Assembly (NCBI RefSeq): GCF_013085545.1
Contig: NZ_CP039543.1
Coordinates: 930,001-994,000 of the forward strand
Direction: 5' to 3'
DNA: 64,000 nucleotides
Source: Oceanidesulfovibrio marinus
Lineage (GTDB): Bacteria; Desulfobacterota; Desulfovibrionia; Desulfovibrionales; Desulfovibrionaceae
Of this stretch, positions 63,961 through 64,000 are shown one piece after another. Position 1 is the first letter of the stretch; the number at the start of each line of letters is the position of its first letter. The notes beneath the pieces are model-generated. The model saw nothing but the letters and a program-made list of their open reading frames with translations, searched no databases and was not told where the DNA came from. The translations under genes were made by a program, and so were the position numbers.

Positions 63961-64000
63961 TCACATCCTGGACGAGTCGTCTTCGGACTCCTCGACCTCG
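63961..64000 (-). CDS. C-terminal end of a gene cut by the window edge
   Basis: Read on the minus strand, the last 12 codons before a TGA at 63961-63963 are very acidic (EVEESEDDSSRM). The stop is three bases before the rsmA ATG, an operon-like spacing. The product cannot be identified. Confidence 0.4.
   Translation of the reverse strand, partial: EVEESEDDSSRM

Overview
The window looks like a GC-rich chromosome segment from a sulfate-reducing deltaproteobacterium of the Desulfovibrionales type. Four things suggest this: the order degP-hslU-argB; a macromolecular-synthesis operon (rpsU, yqeY, mutS2, dnaG, rpoD); an adenylate kinase with the Cys129/His135/Cys151/Cys154 metal site described for Desulfovibrio gigas; and a HesB-like gene with an in-frame UGA at its key cysteine codon, as expected in a selenocysteine-decoding anaerobe. 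The assignment is an inference from gene content. Almost everything is chromosomal core; I see no insertion sequence, prophage or CRISPR array.

Layout. 1-2.1 kb: the 5' end of a GntR regulator, a membrane diguanylate cyclase and tRNA-Arg(CCT). 2.3-6.2 kb: degP, hslU, argB. 6.4-9.1 kb: a YqjD/YqjE/YqjK-like envelope stress set, then a BCCT transporter with a translationally coupled 28-residue membrane microprotein. 9.2-11.1 kb: pyrR, then tandem HesB/IscA-like paralogs, one with Cys33 and one with UGA at codon 33. 11.1-15.9 kb: a GNAT enzyme, a PaaK-like adenylate-forming enzyme, a CgeB-like glycosyltransferase and a GT9 glycosyltransferase, all on the minus strand. 16.1-18.2 kb: a set of unfamiliar lipoproteins. 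18.4-23.5 kb: siroheme/heme genes (precorrin-2 dehydrogenase, HemX/CcsA-like, hemA), then tilS and adk. 23.7-28.3 kb: a NikK/NikL-like nickel accessory pair and trkH-trkA. 28.4-40.2 kb: a long minus-strand run, cheW-mfd-ppiC-surA-rodZ-recO-glyQ-glyS-rpsT. 40.5-42.2 kb: a small acidic protein and ugd. 42.4-47.6 kb: pdxJ-acpS-nnrD-CBS-tsaE-lysC. 47.6-55.5 kb: a hybrid histidine kinase, a CheB-CheR-PAS fusion, an MBL hydrolase and a second diguanylate cyclase. 55.6-64 kb: rpoD-dnaG-mutS2-yqeY-rpsU, a small membrane protein, HU and ksgA.

The strongest special signal is at 9.9-11.1 kb. The two adjacent HesB-like genes have matching promoter and ribosome-site architecture. In the second, UGA replaces the conserved Cys33 codon and is followed, 18 bases later, by a 6-bp stem with a GG-containing loop, the form of a bacterial SECIS element. 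Other points worth attention are dense N-X-T sequons in three neighbouring envelope proteins (RodZ, SurA, PpiC), paired lipoproteins sharing a Cx6C...Cx4CEE pattern, two nickel-accessory proteins predicted to begin with histidine once mature, and rpsU starting at TTG behind a near-perfect Shine-Dalgarno sequence.

Starts were chosen by eye from ribosome sites and family alignment. Family assignments come from recognised motifs; no database search was run.
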